Source: Victivallales bacterium
GTDB lineage: Bacteria; Verrucomicrobiota; Lentisphaeria; Oligosphaerales; Oligosphaeraceae
Direction of reading: 5' to 3'
Assembly: GCA_017964325.1 (NCBI GenBank)
Contig: JAGCSE010000269.1
Span: 1-11,258 of the forward strand
Length of the DNA: 11,258 bases
Shown here: piece by piece, positions 1-7,777 of the stretch
Layout: each line of letters starts with the position of its first letter
Position numbering within the stretch: position 1 is the first letter of the stretch
Notes under the pieces: generated by a model
What the model saw: the letters and a program-made list of their open reading frames with translations, nothing else
Databases searched by the model: none
What the model was told of the DNA's origin: nothing
Program-made: the position numbers and the translations under genes

Positions 1-126
1 AATGACCTCCCTTACGAAGACCGAGTACGCATCAATCTCTACTACATCCGCAACTGGTCAATCTGGCTCGACTACTACATCCTCCTTAAAACGCCCCACG
101 AAATCTTCTCCCCACATGGGCAATGA
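1..126 (+). CDS. C-terminal end of a polyprenyl-phosphate sugar transferase (partial)
   Basis: Frame 1 is open from the window edge and ends with TGA at 124-126, giving 41 residues. It contains the signature end of the bacterial sugar transferase family (PF02397; WcaJ, RfbP and EpsL types): [20 protein letters not shown], matching the family pattern D-LYY-I-NWS-WLD-IL-KT. In that family this segment closes the cytosolic catalytic domain, which moves a sugar-1-phosphate from a nucleotide sugar onto undecaprenyl phosphate to start an exopolysaccharide, capsule or O-antigen repeat. The tail after the motif is only about a dozen residues, as is usual. The catalytic core and membrane part lie left of the window, so the sugar specificity and the one-TM or five-TM architecture cannot be judged. 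It converges on the minus-strand operon ending at 421. Confidence 0.85.
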   Translation, partial: NDLPYEDRVRINLYYIRNWSIWLDYYILLKTPHEIFSPHGQ

Positions 127-144
127 TTAATGACTAATGATTAA
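122..144. repeat. Tandem AATGATTAA direct repeat
   Basis: The 9-mer AATGATTAA occurs at 122-130 and again at 136-144, a 14-bp period, with a looser echo (TAATGATAAC) at 231-240. The first copy overlaps the sugar transferase stop codon. The unit carries TGA and TAA and the array supplies stops in several frames, so it may simply be a stop cluster. It could also be one end of a small dispersed element together with the neighbouring inverted repeat. Confidence 0.5.
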
Positions 145-420
145 CCAGCCCCGAAGGGATCCGATGTGAACCCCCACAAGGCGAAGCCTGGAGATATGGT
201 GTCCTCCTGTCGGAAACCTTCGAAAATGCTTAATGATAACAGGATACACATTCAGTCATCATTTGCGCGAATGTGCAAACACCATAGTCGCCGCACATGA
301 GGGTGTGATAACAGCTGCGTAACACGCGACTGAAACGTAAACCATGATATGGATGAAAAATGGTAAACGCCTGTAAAGCACACCCCGTCTTTGGAAATGC
401 ACTCAATTCATAATTTCTTG
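127..420. other. Convergent intergenic region, no credible gene
   Basis: This 294-bp stretch lies between the ends of the plus-strand sugar transferase and the minus-strand secreted-protein gene. Short ORFs here have no ribosome binding site and no recognisable protein pattern. It holds the tandem AATGATTAA repeat, the nested inverted repeat at 152-222, a small hairpin at 262-279 (7-bp stem with one G-U pair, GAAT loop) and two copies of GATAACAG near 235 and 307. I see no GC-rich hairpin followed by a T-run, so neither converging operon has an obvious intrinsic terminator here. Confidence 0.6.
152..222. repeat. Nested inverted repeat, possible structured or dispersed element
   Basis: CGAAGG (152-157) pairs with CCTTCG (217-222). 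After a symmetric 2x2 mismatch, TCCGA (160-164) pairs with TCGGA (210-214). Inside sits a small hairpin, AGGC-GAA-GCCT (179-189), and a weak GGA/TCC pairing (190-205). The shape is a long outer stem with a branched interior, like a small structured RNA or a folded palindromic repeat. It matches no riboswitch I know. Strand is undetermined. Confidence 0.4.
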
Positions 421-1470
421 TCAAGGAATAAGTTCTATCTTACGGATAAGAATTTCGCCCTGCCCACTACCTTCATTCGCCGTGCCATGGCAACCGATCG
501 ACATGGATGTAACTGCCCCGACATCAAATTTCGTATTGCCGTCTTTTTTCTTCGCCCAGCCAGCCATCTTGAAATCCTTGAATTTCAAATCAATAGTACG
601 CCATTCATTCGCTTCAGTTGGCGACGGTGCCACGAACTGGCCACCACCTTCCGCCATTGTCACCAAAAGGCCATTGATTGGCTTTGGAATCATCGCCTTG
701 TATGTTAGCCGAATGCCCGAATAAGCCGCGTAGTCCAATTCAGGCAGCTGGAAGGCAGGCGTGAAATACATGTGCCTCCCCAACGGAAACATAAACGTCT
801 CTTTCAGAACACGCTCACCATCAATCTCCACGTCTTCAATTGAATATTTGACGGCTTTGTCCGCCGAACGGGAGAGCATCTTCGCCAATGGCAGACTGAT
901 ATTTAGAGGTCGCGTGGGAACAAGTCTCTCGTTCGTCATAGCCATCTTATGGTAAACTAACGTCCCTTCCCCTGCGCCTTCCACAACCATACCGATATAT
1001 ATTTCCGCAATTGCCGCCCAATCTAATCGTTTGCTATCGTTATGGCTAAACGCCGTTTGTCGTATATTTTCAAGATTAAGACGGACTGTCTGCGACTGCC
1101 CGTCCAATTGGAACGGCATACCAACACGGCACCAGCTGCCGCCGTTCGCCTCCACGAACATCACGCATGGACGAGCCGTCTGCCCCGCCGCCAATTTTGC
1201 TGTAATCGTCAAATCCAACGCACGATATTCTTCCAAACGTGTTGATGATAAGATTCTTAAAGCAATCATGCGTCGTTCTGCACCATCCTTCTGAAAACTA
1301 ACATCAAAGCCGCCCTCCCCATGCAGAAGCTTTCCCATGAAACCACCCGTCGCCGCCAGTTCAGGCGATTGTTTCACAATAGTCCCCAATTTCGCACCGT
1401 CAAAAAACACAAGTTCACCGAATGCAACCATCTGGATACCAAGCAACAACAATATATACAATTTCGTCAT
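421..1470 (-). CDS. Secreted protein with two probable beta-sandwich (CBM/CIA30-like) domains
   Basis: The protein has 349 residues. The N-terminus is a signal peptide (MTKLYILLLLGIQMVAFG, likely cleavage after A-F-G at about residue 18), so it is exported. The mature part seems to contain two similar domains, about residues 20-190 and 195-349. Each has a strand such as YRALDLTITAK or YSGIRLTYKA, then a ligand-face strand, a TVRLNL or TIDLKF strand with a following aromatic or charged loop, and a closing strand of the type GEGTLVYHKM or GQGEILIRKI. This is the pattern of galactose-binding-like jelly rolls (CIA30, CBM11-type). No catalytic motif is visible, so carbohydrate binding or an envelope scaffold role is inference. 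The start is supported by a strong Shine-Dalgarno (GGAGG, 8 nt upstream). It begins 30 bp after the AsmA-like gene and is the last gene of that operon. Confidence 0.75.
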   Translation of the reverse strand: MTKLYILLLLGIQMVAFGELVFFDGAKLGTIVKQSPELAATGGFMGKLLHGEGGFDVSFQKDGAERRMIALRILSSTRLEEYRALDLTITAKLAAGQTARPCVMFVEANGGSWCRVGMPFQLDGQSQTVRLNLENIRQTAFSHNDSKRLDWAAIAEIYIGMVVEGAGEGTLVYHKMAMTNERLVPTRPLNISLPLAKMLSRSADKAVKYSIEDVEIDGERVLKETFMFPLGRHMYFTPAFQLPELDYAAYSGIRLTYKAMIPKPINGLLVTMAEGGGQFVAPSPTEANEWRTIDLKFKDFKMAGWAKKKDGNTKFDVGAVTSMSIGCHGTANEGSGQGEILIRKIELIP

Positions 1471-1500
1471 CTTCTTTCCTCCGAAATTTTATGCAAGCTA

Positions 1501-4500
1501 TCATCTTTCAGGACCGCTGAACAACTGCGTCAAACCAAACTTTATCCGCCATTTCATTGTTTCATCAACCTCTGCCTGGAAAGCCCATGTCAACGGACTC
1601 AAAGCCATCGACAAGATGTTGACTTCCTGCAACGGCACGCCGCTTATCTGGAATTTGAACTTGTTGCTTTCAAGCCCGACTTCACCTTTGCCGCGCAAAG
1701 CCATGATGGTTCCATCTGTATATAACTGCGGAACTATCAAGCGGTTCCCATGAAATTCAACATCCGCATCCAACTGCGTGATGTTACCAAGAGCAGCCTT
1801 GGACTTCTTGCCTCCAGGCAACATTTCACCCAACTGTGCCAATAAAGGAATATCTTTCCACATATCCGCCTCACGAAGGGCGACATGGCCGTCGCCTTCA
1901 ATATTAATCGGACGCCCTCCCCAGCCAAGCAGAAAATGACCATGGCATTCACCAAAAATCCGCCCAGGTTTCACCTTTTCCTCTTTCTTCATATCTTCTT
2001 CATCTTTTTTCTTTTTCAAAAACATTTTGTACGTTTTGGCAAACGACATATCATCAACTAAAACCAAAAACTCTCCGCGATTGTTGTCAAGTTCATAAAC
2101 GCCGCTTGTACGCAAATTTCCATCAAGAAATGTCGATTTCGTAACTTTCCATGCTATACTGTCCGCAGAATACGACCACGTGGAATCAATGCCATATAAT
2201 TCATAGTCTTCATTGGCTATTTTCTTTTCACTCCATGTCAATTTCGGGCAATTCAGACTGCCTTTGACCGAAATGCGAGGATCGCCAGTTAGAAACATTT
2301 CACCTTCAAGACTTAAATGGGATTTGTCATCAAATGTAATGTCCGCAAGCTGTGTATTAAATTCTGGTTTCACAGTTGTCAACAATTTCTTCGGATTCAG
2401 GTAGCCCTCATCTCCGTCAATCTTGAATGTACAATGCGGCACACCATCAAACGTCACTCCTATTTCGCCATAAACATCGCCTCCGGGTGTCTTTAGAATA
2501 ATCGGCTTAACAGATAGCGACGATGGCAAATCCAACGAGACAATGAGATTCAATTCATCAACCTTATAATCATTATAACTGACATTTTGCGCATTGATAT
2601 GAGCAGTCAGCATCAACGACCATGGTGAACCATCCTTATAAATTAAAGAAGGCATCCGAATGATCGGCTTCTTTTTATCATCCCATTTGACTTTACTCCA
2701 AATTTCATGGTAAACCGTCTTCGCCTTCATGTTTGGGATGAAAGCCTCCGCAACAGCGGGATTTCCTTTTAATTCCAAGTTCCTTAAGGAAAACTCAAAA
2801 GGAGAAAACAACACATCAAGATCCAAATTGATTCTGTCGTTATCTTGCGTCAACGCATCAATATTTGCCGTCAATGACAACGACCATGGCGAACCATCCT
2901 TGAAAATTAAAGATGGCATTCTAACTTTCGGTTTCTTCTCCTTATTCCATTTTACATCGCTCCATATCTTCTTGTAAATTGAATTTGCTTCGCTGTCCAA
3001 GATGAACGCCTCCGCCAATCCAGGATTGCCTTCCAACTCCAAATCCTTGATCGAGAACTCCACAGGTGAATACTGGACACGTATGTCCAATCTCAAATGC
3101 TCCTCTTCCTGCGTAATCGCCGTGATATTGTTTATATTTACCTCCGTCGAGTTTACTTTCACATCACAGCCTATCTCCTTCGCCTTAAACATCCCAAAGT
3201 GACTGTCATATCCCTTCACACTCGCAAACATCTCACATTTATCGATGTCAGACAGGGAATTTTCAGGCACATGCAACTTAAATTCCACTGGCTTGTCCGA
3301 TGTTCCTAGCAATTCGAAAACATCAGATATACTGAGATTCAGCCTTTTGCAATAGCTCTCATATAGCCAGTCAGGATGACAAATTCCAGAACAAGAGGGA
3401 AGACTAATCAATTGCTTATCAAGCTTATATAAAACATTTCCCTCACTGAACAGTCCTAATTTCTGTTCACTTTTCATATCAGTATGAACCAATATACTGT
3501 TTGTAAATTTCGTTTCAAAGACTTTTTTGTCCAATCCATCCGCCACATCGCAGGAAACATTTAAACTGATGGAATTCTCCCATCCCTGAGAACCACTATT
3601 TCCCATTGAATCTCCAGTGACGTTTTCTGACTCCAACCGACGATATATCTGCCGTAGAAAACCAAAGTTATTGCTTTCCAATAGATTATCTAATTTCATC
3701 GTGTGCCAATCCTGTGGCGATGAATTCAAAGTGACTTTAACTACCGCTTTCCCTTTGTCTAACTCAAACGCACCTTCCAATTGACAATTCTGTGTCATAA
3801 AATGCAAATCATGGTCTTCTAGCTTGACAGTCAATTTCATCTTGCGCCAATCAAACGGCGATGGTTCCAATATTATGTCAATATCTGCTGGAGTATTGCC
3901 GTCTTCAAGGATTGTTTCTGGCAGACGAACATCGTACTTTTTCAGCCGTTCACCCCAAACAAGATTCGCATGGATGTTTCCATCCACCTGCATCTTGTTC
4001 AAATCCAATGATATCCGGCCATTATTCAATTGCTCTTTCCTTTCATTTGATAAAACAAATGATATATGGTCCAAAGATACGATCTTGTCTTTGTACGTCA
4101 AATTGAAACCTCCGCTCTCAATATCCATGCCGAAACACTCGAAGGAAGACGACAATTCAATTATCATCTTCGGCTCCATCTTGGAAATATCCATTTCGCA
4201 TTTTGGTAGTTCACCGACAAAACTCAATGCGGGAATACGCACACGATGCGTCAACCAGTCCTTCGTATCAACTCCCGCCAACCTGCATATTGTCGCAGGA
4301 GTCACAAAACCTTTAATCTGCTTCACCTCAAATTCAGGAGTAATCTTGTTTTCATCGTCCTTTGTTTTATTATTTTCCGTCTCATTTTCATTTTTTAGAT
4401 AGATTTTACCATTGCCAGAAATTGTTTCAGAATGATTTAAAACAATATCCATATCATCAAAACTGATTTCCTGCATATTGCCGATACAATGCCCCTGGCA

Positions 4501-5310
4501 CTTGGAAATCAATACACCATTGACAAGCCAGTTAGAAAGGTTGAAATGACTGTTGATGCTTTCCAAATACAACTCACCCCTGTAATCAAGCCCAAATGAT
4601 ATATTAATCGATGAATCATCGTTTAATCGTTTAAAACCATGTATTATATCACTGATTTTCTCAAGTTGAGCCAACAATTCAGGATCAGGCTTAACAGGAC
4701 CGTCATCTCCCTTGTACTCTGACAGAAATTTACGTGCATTGGTGAAAACACCGTCCACCTCAAGTTTGATGCCCAAGCTATCACCTTTCACATTCAATTG
4801 CAACTTGTCATCGTCTGTAAATTCCAACGCTCCTTCTCTGACGTTGCATGACAGGAGTGACTCGTCCACTCGTCCGCTTTTCTTCAAATCCAACGTCACG
4901 CTTAACACCTTGGCGGACTTCGGAATCCATCCCTGTTTGTTGAATATTTTCAACCAATTCATCCGTGCACTGGCAAGACGTGCATGGACGGCCAGCGGCC
5001 CCGCCTTCGTATCCATGTCTATTTTGACATTGTGAAGCTCAATGCCTTTGAACACCCCTAAATGTATGGACTTGCACTGCATACGCATCCCGTCTTGAGG
5101 ATGCAGGAATCTGTCAAGCACTTTACCGGAAATGCCTTGGGACTCCAGCAGATAATCCGTCAACAACAATAAAAAGACTATTGCCAGACCGACACGCCCG
5201 AACATCAAACAGAAGATGAACCGTATGACACACCAAATGCCTCTCAATAAACGCAAAAAGACAGAAGCTGATGATTTTGAAACAACAACCTCTGCCTCGC
5301 CATTTGTCAT
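1501..5310 (-). CDS. Large AsmA/TamB-like envelope protein (1269 aa)
   Basis: The protein starts with a short basic cytoplasmic stretch and one membrane anchor (about residues 25-52, rich in I/F/L/V), followed by a long periplasmic region of alternating hydrophobic beta-strands. Relatives of this architecture (AsmA, YhdP, TamB) form long beta-groove bridges linked to phospholipid transport and outer-membrane assembly. The last ~150 residues (GRIFGECHGHFLL onward, ending near the LSPLTWAFQAEV segment) resemble the AsmA-like C-terminal domain. The motif SP-x-(D/E)-(W/F) recurs at the start of several modules, and residues 732-819 and 820-907 form a clear tandem duplication. Low-complexity charged linkers lie near residues 307-328 (N/E/K/D-rich) and 1092-1115 (KKKKDEEDMKKEEK). 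AGAGG lies 7 nt before the ATG. It sits 76 bp after nqrD and 30 bp before the secreted-protein gene. GC content looks lower than in the recA operon. Assignment to a particular AsmA subfamily is uncertain. Confidence 0.78.
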   Translation of the reverse strand: MTNGEAEVVVSKSSASVFLRLLRGIWCVIRFIFCLMFGRVGLAIVFLLLLTDYLLESQGISGKVLDRFLHPQDGMRMQCKSIHLGVFKGIELHNVKIDMDTKAGPLAVHARLASARMNWLKIFNKQGWIPKSAKVLSVTLDLKKSGRVDESLLSCNVREGALEFTDDDKLQLNVKGDSLGIKLEVDGVFTNARKFLSEYKGDDGPVKPDPELLAQLEKISDIIHGFKRLNDDSSINISFGLDYRGELYLESINSHFNLSNWLVNGVLISKCQGHCIGNMQEISFDDMDIVLNHSETISGNGKIYLKNENETENNKTKDDENKITPEFEVKQIKGFVTPATICRLAGVDTKDWLTHRVRIPALSFVGELPKCEMDISKMEPKMIIELSSSFECFGMDIESGGFNLTYKDKIVSLDHISFVLSNERKEQLNNGRISLDLNKMQVDGNIHANLVWGERLKKYDVRLPETILEDGNTPADIDIILEPSPFDWRKMKLTVKLEDHDLHFMTQNCQLEGAFELDKGKAVVKVTLNSSPQDWHTMKLDNLLESNNFGFLRQIYRRLESENVTGDSMGNSGSQGWENSISLNVSCDVADGLDKKVFETKFTNSILVHTDMKSEQKLGLFSEGNVLYKLDKQLISLPSCSGICHPDWLYESYCKRLNLSISDVFELLGTSDKPVEFKLHVPENSLSDIDKCEMFASVKGYDSHFGMFKAKEIGCDVKVNSTEVNINNITAITQEEEHLRLDIRVQYSPVEFSIKDLELEGNPGLAEAFILDSEANSIYKKIWSDVKWNKEKKPKVRMPSLIFKDGSPWSLSLTANIDALTQDNDRINLDLDVLFSPFEFSLRNLELKGNPAVAEAFIPNMKAKTVYHEIWSKVKWDDKKKPIIRMPSLIYKDGSPWSLMLTAHINAQNVSYNDYKVDELNLIVSLDLPSSLSVKPIILKTPGGDVYGEIGVTFDGVPHCTFKIDGDEGYLNPKKLLTTVKPEFNTQLADITFDDKSHLSLEGEMFLTGDPRISVKGSLNCPKLTWSEKKIANEDYELYGIDSTWSYSADSIAWKVTKSTFLDGNLRTSGVYELDNNRGEFLVLVDDMSFAKTYKMFLKKKKDEEDMKKEEKVKPGRIFGECHGHFLLGWGGRPINIEGDGHVALREADMWKDIPLLAQLGEMLPGGKKSKAALGNITQLDADVEFHGNRLIVPQLYTDGTIMALRGKGEVGLESNKFKFQISGVPLQEVNILSMALSPLTWAFQAEVDETMKWRIKFGLTQLFSGPER
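2590..3117 (-). repeat. Internal tandem duplication in the AsmA-like gene (2 x 264 bp)
   Basis: Two adjacent 88-codon units, 2854-3117 (residues 732-819) and 2590-2853 (residues 820-907), align without gaps. By eye about 48 of the first 80 residues are identical, including NP--AEAFI, KKP----RMPSLI-KDGSPWSL and IWS-VKW. Similarity persists at the DNA level: near-identical stretches begin at 2621 (CATGGTGAACCATCCTT) and 2885 (CATGGCGAACCATCCTT), exactly 264 bp apart. This is a recent lengthening of the beta-groove by one module. Confidence 0.88.
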
Positions 5311-5386
5311 CGTTGCGCCTCTAGGTTAATTGATTAATATACTTGACGACAATACATTGGAACCATTGAGCCGCAGCCAGGAAACG

Positions 5387-6031
5387 TCAGGCCCGCGCAT
5401 TCGAAGCCTGTGCCGCCTTCCGCCCTGCAATCCCCTTCACAATCCAAACCAACACGCCCAACGTCAAAAACGCGCCAGGCGCGCTCTTCAAAATTAGAGC
5501 GGGACGGAATGTAGCGGGAGACCATTTCCAGCCAAGCAACGTGCCTCCGCCAAAACCTTCGCGGACAAGAGACACGCACAGAAGAACCAGTGCATAACCA
5601 AAAGCATTCGCCAGACCATCCACAAACGCCGCCAACGGCTTATGACGCAATGAATACCCTTCGCAACGACCAAGCACAATACAATTTGTAATGATCAAAC
5701 TGATGTAGGAACCAAGAGCACGGCTTATATCATATTGGAATGCTTTGAGATAGAGATGAATGAATATGACGAACACGGAAATGACCAGCATCTGAACCAT
5801 CAAGCGTACACGATGCGGAATCGTGTCCCGCATCAAAGATACGAAAAGGCAACTGAAACCTGTCACAAGCATCAGTGAAAATCCCATCACCAAAGTCGTG
5901 CTCACCAATCCCGTCACCGCCAACGCCGAGCAAATGCCAAGCGTCTGCACAAGAATCGGATTGTTCGTCGCCACACCGGATTTCGTCAGACTAGACAGAC
6001 TGTCGTCGTTTCCAGCTCCACCGTTCGCCAT
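5387..6031 (-). CDS. nqrD: Na+-translocating NADH:quinone oxidoreductase subunit D
   Basis: This 214-residue, six-helix membrane protein follows the NqrD pattern closely: NNPILVQTLGICSALAVT (residues 23-40), VSLMRD-IPHRVRLMVQM, LKAF-YDIS, then SLIITNCIVLGR (111-122) and the AFVDGLANAFGYALVL helix. Cys34 (GICSALAVT) and Cys117 (TNCIV) are the positions that, with the matching NqrE cysteines, hold the intramembrane iron site between NqrD and NqrE. The related RnfE fits less well (RnfE has LCPLLAVT and lacks the VRxxVQM stretch). In the complex, NADH oxidation drives Na+ out of the cell. A weak Shine-Dalgarno (AAAAAGG) lies 7 nt before the ATG. No nqrA, B, C, E or F is nearby: it is the first gene of its operon and is followed by the AsmA-like gene. 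NqrD identity is firm; whether it works in a normal complex is open. Confidence 0.88.
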   Translation of the reverse strand: MANGGAGNDDSLSSLTKSGVATNNPILVQTLGICSALAVTGLVSTTLVMGFSLMLVTGFSCLFVSLMRDTIPHRVRLMVQMLVISVFVIFIHLYLKAFQYDISRALGSYISLIITNCIVLGRCEGYSLRHKPLAAFVDGLANAFGYALVLLCVSLVREGFGGGTLLGWKWSPATFRPALILKSAPGAFLTLGVLVWIVKGIAGRKAAQASNARA

Positions 6032-6085
6032 ATTATCGCCTTTTTATAAATAAATATATATAGAGAGTCGTTTTGTTTCTTATAA

Positions 6086-6112
6086 TTTATACCCTATTTA
6101 TATTATTTCCAA
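6086..6112 (-). promoter_or_regulatory. Possible promoter for nqrD
   Basis: Reading the minus strand, TTGGAA (6112-6107) is followed after 15 nt by TATAAA (6091-6086), or after 17 nt by TAAATT. This lies about 55 bp upstream of the nqrD ATG in an AT-rich divergent region, so a chance match is quite possible. Confidence 0.35.
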
Positions 6113-6208
6113 AAATCAGACGCTTTTTTCTCATGACAACTGACTAGCCAAACCATCTCCAAAGACAATTTTCTTCCAAACTTTCGCATAAATAACAGTA
6201 TTTTTTAC

Positions 6209-6236
6209 TTGACATTCATCATTTTTACACTAAATT
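6209..6236 (+). promoter_or_regulatory. Probable sigma-70 type promoter for the rdgC-acpS-cinA-recA operon
   Basis: A perfect -35 box TTGACA (6209-6214) is followed after 16 nt by TAAATT (6231-6236), a weaker -10. This predicts a start near 6243 and a leader of about 45 nt with AGGAG at 6275-6279 before the ATG at 6290. I see no clear LexA-type palindrome over it, so SOS control is not evident from the sequence. Confidence 0.55.
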
Positions 6237-6289
6237 TTGTCAGTATCTTGATTAATTTATGAAAATTCTGTGACAGGAGACATCCAATC

Positions 6290-7390
6290 ATGCCATTCGA
6301 TCAGGGAAACATCACCTTTAGAATTTGCCGCCTCCCGCAGTCCATGCCGGAAGACGCCATAGAAAAATTCGCCGCATTCGTCGCGCCGCCGCTTGACGTC
6401 ATACAGGACGAGCCCGTCTGGGGATGGATATCACCACGCCATCTGCTGGATACGCGCATAGATGAGACAACCATCAAATTCGCAGGGCATTACCACCTCT
6501 GTCTCCGCCAGGCGGAACGCAAAATCCCCGCCTCCCTCCTTACCGCCGAATGCCGAATGGTCGAATTGACGCGCATGGCGGAAAAAGACGTGGACCATCT
6601 GAACAAGAAAGAGCGCAAAACCATCAAGGAAGATGTCAAACAACGTCTCCTCCCACAGATGCCTCCCCAGCTCTCTGGCATCTATTTTGCCATAGATAAT
6701 TCGGAAGACCTGCTTTATACAACGGCAACCTCCCAGCATCAACTGGACCTTTTCCTTAGCTTCTTCTCCAAGACCTTCGGCTTCGAACCAATCCCTCTCA
6801 CGCCAGATCTCGCTGCCGCTGAACTGTTTGAGCTCGATCCAGCCGCCGTTCCTTCTTTCTCAATCTCCCCAGACGTAAAGTCAGACGAAAGCAACGGCAC
6901 TCTCGGCAGGAATTTCCTCACATGGCTATGGCAGTATCAGGAAGAACACGACGGGAAGCTCCCCCCTTCCAAACTCGGCGACTTCTCATTCCTGCTGGAC
7001 GGCCCGCTAGCATTCGTCGCAGAAGGTGCCGGTGCTTTTGAAACATCTGTCAAAAAAGGACTTCCGACCATCTCTGCCGAGGCCAAGGCAGCCCTTACCA
7101 CTGGCAAAAAACTAAAAAGCGCCAAAATCATCATCGCACGTTCCGAAGGCGATGAATGGTCGTTCACACTCGATGCGGATGAATTCATCTTCCGTGGCAT
7201 GAAACTCCCTGAAGGAGAAGCACTTGACCCAATCTCTATCTTCGAGGAGCGCATGACCAACATCTTCATCGTGCAAAGCGTCTTCTTCGGCCTCTACCAA
7301 AAATTCCTCGCGGAAATGACCGACGAGACAAAAGCACAGGAATACCAGAAGAAAGCCCGCGAATGGGTCAAAAACAGGGAGGCGAAATGA
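6290..7390 (+). CDS. rdgC: RdgC-like recombination-associated protein
   Basis: The protein has 366 residues, against about 300 for E. coli RdgC. Its N-terminal two-thirds follow the RdgC plan: the opening ITFRICRLP strand, WGWISPRHLLDTRI (44-57), HYHLCLRQAERKIPASLL (67-84), the helical ECRMVEL segment, and the hallmark block KKERKTIKEDVKQRLLPQMPP (106-126), comparable to [20 protein letters not shown] in E. coli. Strand YFAIDNSEDLLYTTATS (132-148) and the FGFEPIPLTP segment (163-172) follow. The FLTWLWQYQE segment (209-218) and a longer C-terminus mark the divergent, non-proteobacterial branch. Studied RdgC proteins form a ring-shaped dimer on dsDNA and limit RecA loading. Here the gene heads the recA operon, which supports a RecA-related role by context. 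AGGAG lies 10 nt before the start; the stop overlaps the acpS start. The exact biochemical role of this divergent version is inference. Confidence 0.74.
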   Translation: MPFDQGNITFRICRLPQSMPEDAIEKFAAFVAPPLDVIQDEPVWGWISPRHLLDTRIDETTIKFAGHYHLCLRQAERKIPASLLTAECRMVELTRMAEKDVDHLNKKERKTIKEDVKQRLLPQMPPQLSGIYFAIDNSEDLLYTTATSQHQLDLFLSFFSKTFGFEPIPLTPDLAAAELFELDPAAVPSFSISPDVKSDESNGTLGRNFLTWLWQYQEEHDGKLPPSKLGDFSFLLDGPLAFVAEGAGAFETSVKKGLPTISAEAKAALTTGKKLKSAKIIIARSEGDEWSFTLDADEFIFRGMKLPEGEALDPISIFEERMTNIFIVQSVFFGLYQKFLAEMTDETKAQEYQKKAREWVKNREAK

Positions 7391-7773
7391 TCGTCGGAAC
7401 AGGCATCGACATTATAGAATGTGACCGCCTGCAACAGTCTCTGGACAAATTCGGACAGTCTTTCATCGACTATTTCTGCACAGAGTCCGAACAGGCCGCA
7501 GCTCCCGCCAACCCACGTGTGCGACTCATCTATTTTGCCGCTCGCTGGGCGGCAAAAGAAGCTTGTTCCAAGGCACTTGGAACAGGCTTCGGAGCCAAAT
7601 GCGGCTGGAAGGACATCCAAATAGAAAAACTCCCATCAGGCCAGCCTTTCATCACACTGTCAGGCGATGCCAAGGCAACCGCCGAACGTCTCGGAATCAC
7701 GCATTTACACCTTTCCATCTCGCATGAACGACATTACGCCACAGCCGTCGTCATCGCGGAAAAAAACTCTTGA
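7387..7773 (+). CDS. acpS: Holo-[acyl-carrier-protein] synthase
   Basis: This 128-residue protein has the length and motifs of AcpS, the phosphopantetheinyl transferase that moves 4'-phosphopantetheine from CoA to a serine of acyl carrier protein. VGTGIDIIECDRL (residues 3-15) carries the metal-binding Asp8. RWAAKEACSKALGTG (53-67) carries the metal-binding Glu58 and the conserved Lys-Glu-Ala. Near the end, HLSISHERHYATAVVIAE (108-125) is the family's SISH closing motif. The ATG at 7387 is chosen over the one at 7363 because the protein then begins exactly at the conserved N-terminus and GGGAGG lies 4 nt upstream. It overlaps the rdgC-like stop (ATGA), implying translational coupling, and ends 4 nt before cinA. 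Acyl-carrier activation has no known link with RecA, so the grouping is probably just operon packing. Confidence 0.93.
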   Translation: MIVGTGIDIIECDRLQQSLDKFGQSFIDYFCTESEQAAAPANPRVRLIYFAARWAAKEACSKALGTGFGAKCGWKDIQIEKLPSGQPFITLSGDAKATAERLGITHLHLSISHERHYATAVVIAEKNS

Positions 7774-7777
7774 CACC

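Noticed and set aside
230..424. 64-aa minus-strand ORF in the left intergenic region
   Set aside because: It starts with TTG, has no ribosome binding site, overlaps the end of the secreted-protein gene and shows no recognisable pattern.
391..1753. Several plus-strand ORFs of 64-138 aa
   Set aside because: All lie antisense to the secreted and AsmA-like genes, lack Shine-Dalgarno sequences and show no family motif.
3824..4402. 192-aa plus-strand ORF
   Set aside because: It is antisense to the AsmA-like gene; its composition (many S, F, I runs) is what the opposite strand of that gene gives, and the minus-strand protein is clearly real.
6032..6289. Small RNA or riboswitch in the divergent promoter region
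   Set aside because: Apart from the two promoter-like elements and the ribosome binding sites, I found only A/T-rich sequence with no stable stem.
7667..7777. N-terminal extension of CinA
   Set aside because: It overlaps the conserved end of acpS in another frame; the family start [13 protein letters not shown] fits the ATG at 7778.
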